Source of the DNA: Cladocopium goreaui
Taxonomy: Eukaryota > Sar > Dinophyceae > Suessiales > Symbiodiniaceae
DNA: 64,000 nt
Assembly: GCA_947184155.2 (NCBI GenBank)
Contig: CAMXCT020006627.1
Coordinates: 177,501-241,500, forward strand
Direction: 5' to 3'
The notes under the pieces were generated by a model. The model was not told the origin of the DNA. It was given only the letters and a program-made list of their open reading frames with translations, and ran no database searches. Positions 62,301 through 64,000 of the stretch are shown here, piece by piece (the first letter of the stretch is position 1; the number at the start of each line of letters is the position of its first letter). Both the position numbers and the translations under genes were made by a program.

Positions 62301-62616
62301 ATGTAGTTTTAAAAGTGAATTATTTCTTGGCAAATCTGTGTAGCATTCCTCCAAGAAAGTGTAACATGAGTCTACAGCAGATTCCATCGATGATGCAATA
62401 ATGTTTGAGAAGATGGTCGTATTACTTCAGCAAAGTGTGCCACCAATTTATGCAACATGTTTTTCAAAAAAGTATAGCATGAAACTAAGGTTATTATCTA
62501 GGACATGGCCGAACATTTCGAAATTGGAACACGCAGTCTTGATCCTCAGACCCAATATGTTCATAGCTGCAGTGGTTAAACGAGGTGGCAATGGAACATC
62601 CCCTGGAAATGGGGCT

Positions 62617-62683
62617 TACCAGAGGGAAAATCCACCATCAATGGAGAATTTTCCAGCTAGCCACGTTTGATTACCAGAGGGTA
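62617..62683. mobile_element. palindromic MITE-like element, partial copy
   Basis: Right end AGCCACGTTTGATTACCAGAGGG plus TA, similar to the right part of the copy at 63588. An inner TTACCAGAGGG lies at 62617. The left arm is missing or decayed. Confidence 0.5.
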
Positions 62684-62887
62684 TATGTATATATGATTAT
62701 GTAGATAGTTCTTTCAAATATATTAAGTCCCAAATATATTGCAACACTATTGCAAATACAATGGTGCCAGGTTACTATAGTTGTATATGTATATAGAGAT
62801 AGAGTTATATTGCATAAGATTTGCAGATCCCATATTGATAACATCCCGCATATTTGATATCATATGATTATAATATATAGAGTATGG

Positions 62888-62960
62888 TATGCCATCTACA
62901 TCCATATCTACATCTACATCTACATCTACGTCTACATCTACGTCTACATATATCTGTGTA
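62888..62960. repeat. hexanucleotide repeat (atctac)
   Basis: About ten ATCTAC/GTCTAC units, then TA-rich sequence. Confidence 0.9.
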
Positions 62961-63057
62961 TATATATACATATCTATACACATATACATATATACAGATA
63001 TAGACACACGTGCATTGCACATATCCTTTAAATCTACATCGATCTCGGCCCTGCCAG

Positions 63058-63126
63058 GAGCTGGAGACCTTGGAAGCGAAGCTCACGGAGTTGTTGCAGT
63101 GGAACCTTGATGCGGCCTGGCTGTGA
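63058..63126 (+). CDS. cyclin, later exon
   Basis: Acceptor cctgccag; reads ELETLEAKLTELLQWNLDAA followed by WL and a TGA. The ELxxLExxLxxLLxWxL pattern is the C-terminal helix pair of the Pho80-type cyclin box (ELNxLExxfLxlLdfxL). It is either the last exon or ends earlier at a GC site. A small exon bearing the YYAxVGG part is expected between 56.84 and 63.06 kb but was not found. Confidence 0.55.
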   Translation, partial: ELETLEAKLTELLQWNLDAAWL

Positions 63127-63475
63127 CCCTGTGAGCGGGGTGGGACCGTGGAAGTTGGGTGATCTTTCCATTTTTCATAAGGATACAATTTGGATATCAT
63201 GATATGATATATATTAATATATCATTTGAAAAATGAGAGATAGCATCCGGTAATTTCAAATAGCTCTTGGAAAATGGCCCATTTACAGATGATTTCCCTA
63301 GAAATGATGAGTTCTATATCGGGGTTTCCTGAAATGAGGGTACCCTAAGTCATCCATTTTCTGTTGGGATTTTCCATTATAAACCATCCAGCTAACGGGG
63401 GTACCCACATTTATGGAAACCACCACATATCATTTGGGAGAGTGTATATAATTCATATTGGAATGTATATTGGGA
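63127..63475. other. nothing recognised
   Basis: AT-rich sequence after the cyclin exon with no exon or RNA gene supported. Confidence 0.4.
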
Positions 63476-63579
63476 TACCCTCTGGTAAACTAACATAGCT
63501 ATTGGAAATCACCATTTTTAATGGGTAAATCAACTATAAATGGCCATTTTCAATAGCTACGTTAAATTACCAGAGGGTA
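63476..63579. mobile_element. palindromic MITE-like element, copy 2
   Basis: 104 bases including TA on both sides, same ends as copy 1 and alignable throughout (CATAGCTAT, AAATCACCATTTTTAATGGG, AATGGxCATTTTCAATAGCTA). Confidence 0.75.
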
Positions 63580-63587
63580 TATTGGGA

Positions 63588-63709
63588 TACCCCCCTGGTA
63601 ATCAAACATGGCTGGCTGAAAAACGCCCTGTTTCTTTAGTTGATTTTCCCATTCAAAGCGCCATTTCTATAGGGGATGTTCCCGCCAGCCACGTTTGACG
63701 ACCGGAGGG
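63588..63709. mobile_element. palindromic MITE-like element, subfamily 2
   Basis: Left arm CCCCCTGGTAATCAAACATG and right arm with GCCAGCCACGTTTGACGACC pair over about 25 bases. The ends are related to copies 1 and 2 but the centre differs. It starts only 8 bases after copy 2. Confidence 0.65.
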
Positions 63710-64000
63710 CAACGGGGACTGGGACATATGATCTGATTATACTTGGATTTGATATGGGATACTGGATTTTTTTCCATGGAGATATGTGATTCAGCAACAA
63801 ATGCCCTAAATTAATTTCAATCTGTGCAGTAAATCTAGCATTTACTGGAGATATGACGTGTTTTTTTTTGAACAGCCAGGCCTGGCAGGTACAGCCAGAT
63901 CCTACACTGACATGTATAAATTAATGAGCCTGGGATTTCATTGACCTTTTTAAACAGTAAACAGTAATCATTGTCAATGAAACGTGTGGATTAACTCTAG
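63710..64000. other. no gene recognised
   Basis: No supported feature to the end of the window. Confidence 0.4.

Noticed and set aside
61635-62387. A 250-codon open frame of Tyr-Ile-Thr repeats on the - strand and its + strand partners
   Set aside because: It is the translation of the 9-base microsatellite; no start context, domain or composition typical of a gene.

Overview
The window looks like nuclear DNA of a dinoflagellate, most likely one of the Symbiodiniaceae or a close relative. This is inferred from content, not from a database match. Host coding sequence comes as short exons scattered over tens of kilobases. Several introns appear to start with GC instead of GT. A trans-splice-type acceptor sits just before one start codon. 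There are large amounts of simple repeats, and full-length Ty1/copia elements carry a methyltransferase-like domain inside the polyprotein, a trait known from this group. No rRNA, tRNA, CRISPR or prokaryotic operon was seen.

Layout. 0-6 kb: a decayed membrane-protein gene, another coding remnant, and three phase-compatible exons of an unrecognised gene. 6.2-8.9 kb (perhaps on to 18 kb): a SET-domain (SMYD-like) protein methyltransferase gene. 12.1-12.8 kb: a possible short inverted-repeat element with hairpins and tandem repeats. 13.0-17.7 kb: copia element A (+ strand), old and internally deleted, with a CAGGG target duplication. 22.9-37.9 kb: exons of one or more unrecognised host genes, interrupted by copia element B (23.28-31.90 kb, - strand). 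38.3-45.8 kb: copia element C (- strand) inside an AT-rich microsatellite. 46.7 kb: one candidate host exon. 47.0-55.3 kb: copia element D (+ strand). 56.0-63.1 kb: three exons of a Pho80-type cyclin gene, separated by about 6 kb of mini- and microsatellites and flanked by a family of about 104-bp palindromic elements.

The four LTR elements take up about 29 kb, close to half the window. The LTR pairs of C and D read as identical and those of B differ by a single base, so these three are young insertions. B, C and D share the order Gag (zinc knuckle), protease, cytosine-methyltransferase-like domain, integrase, reverse transcriptase, RNase H. B and D have a primer-binding site that fits the 3' end of an initiator-Met-like tRNA.

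The most interesting signal is an extra small protein encoded by B, C and D, with an FGK...(Y/W)xxW core. In B and D it lies in the +1 frame over the polyprotein region between protease and methyltransferase-like domain. In C it is a free-standing ORF downstream of RNase H. It looks like a conserved accessory gene of these retrotransposons, overprinted in two families and separate in the third.
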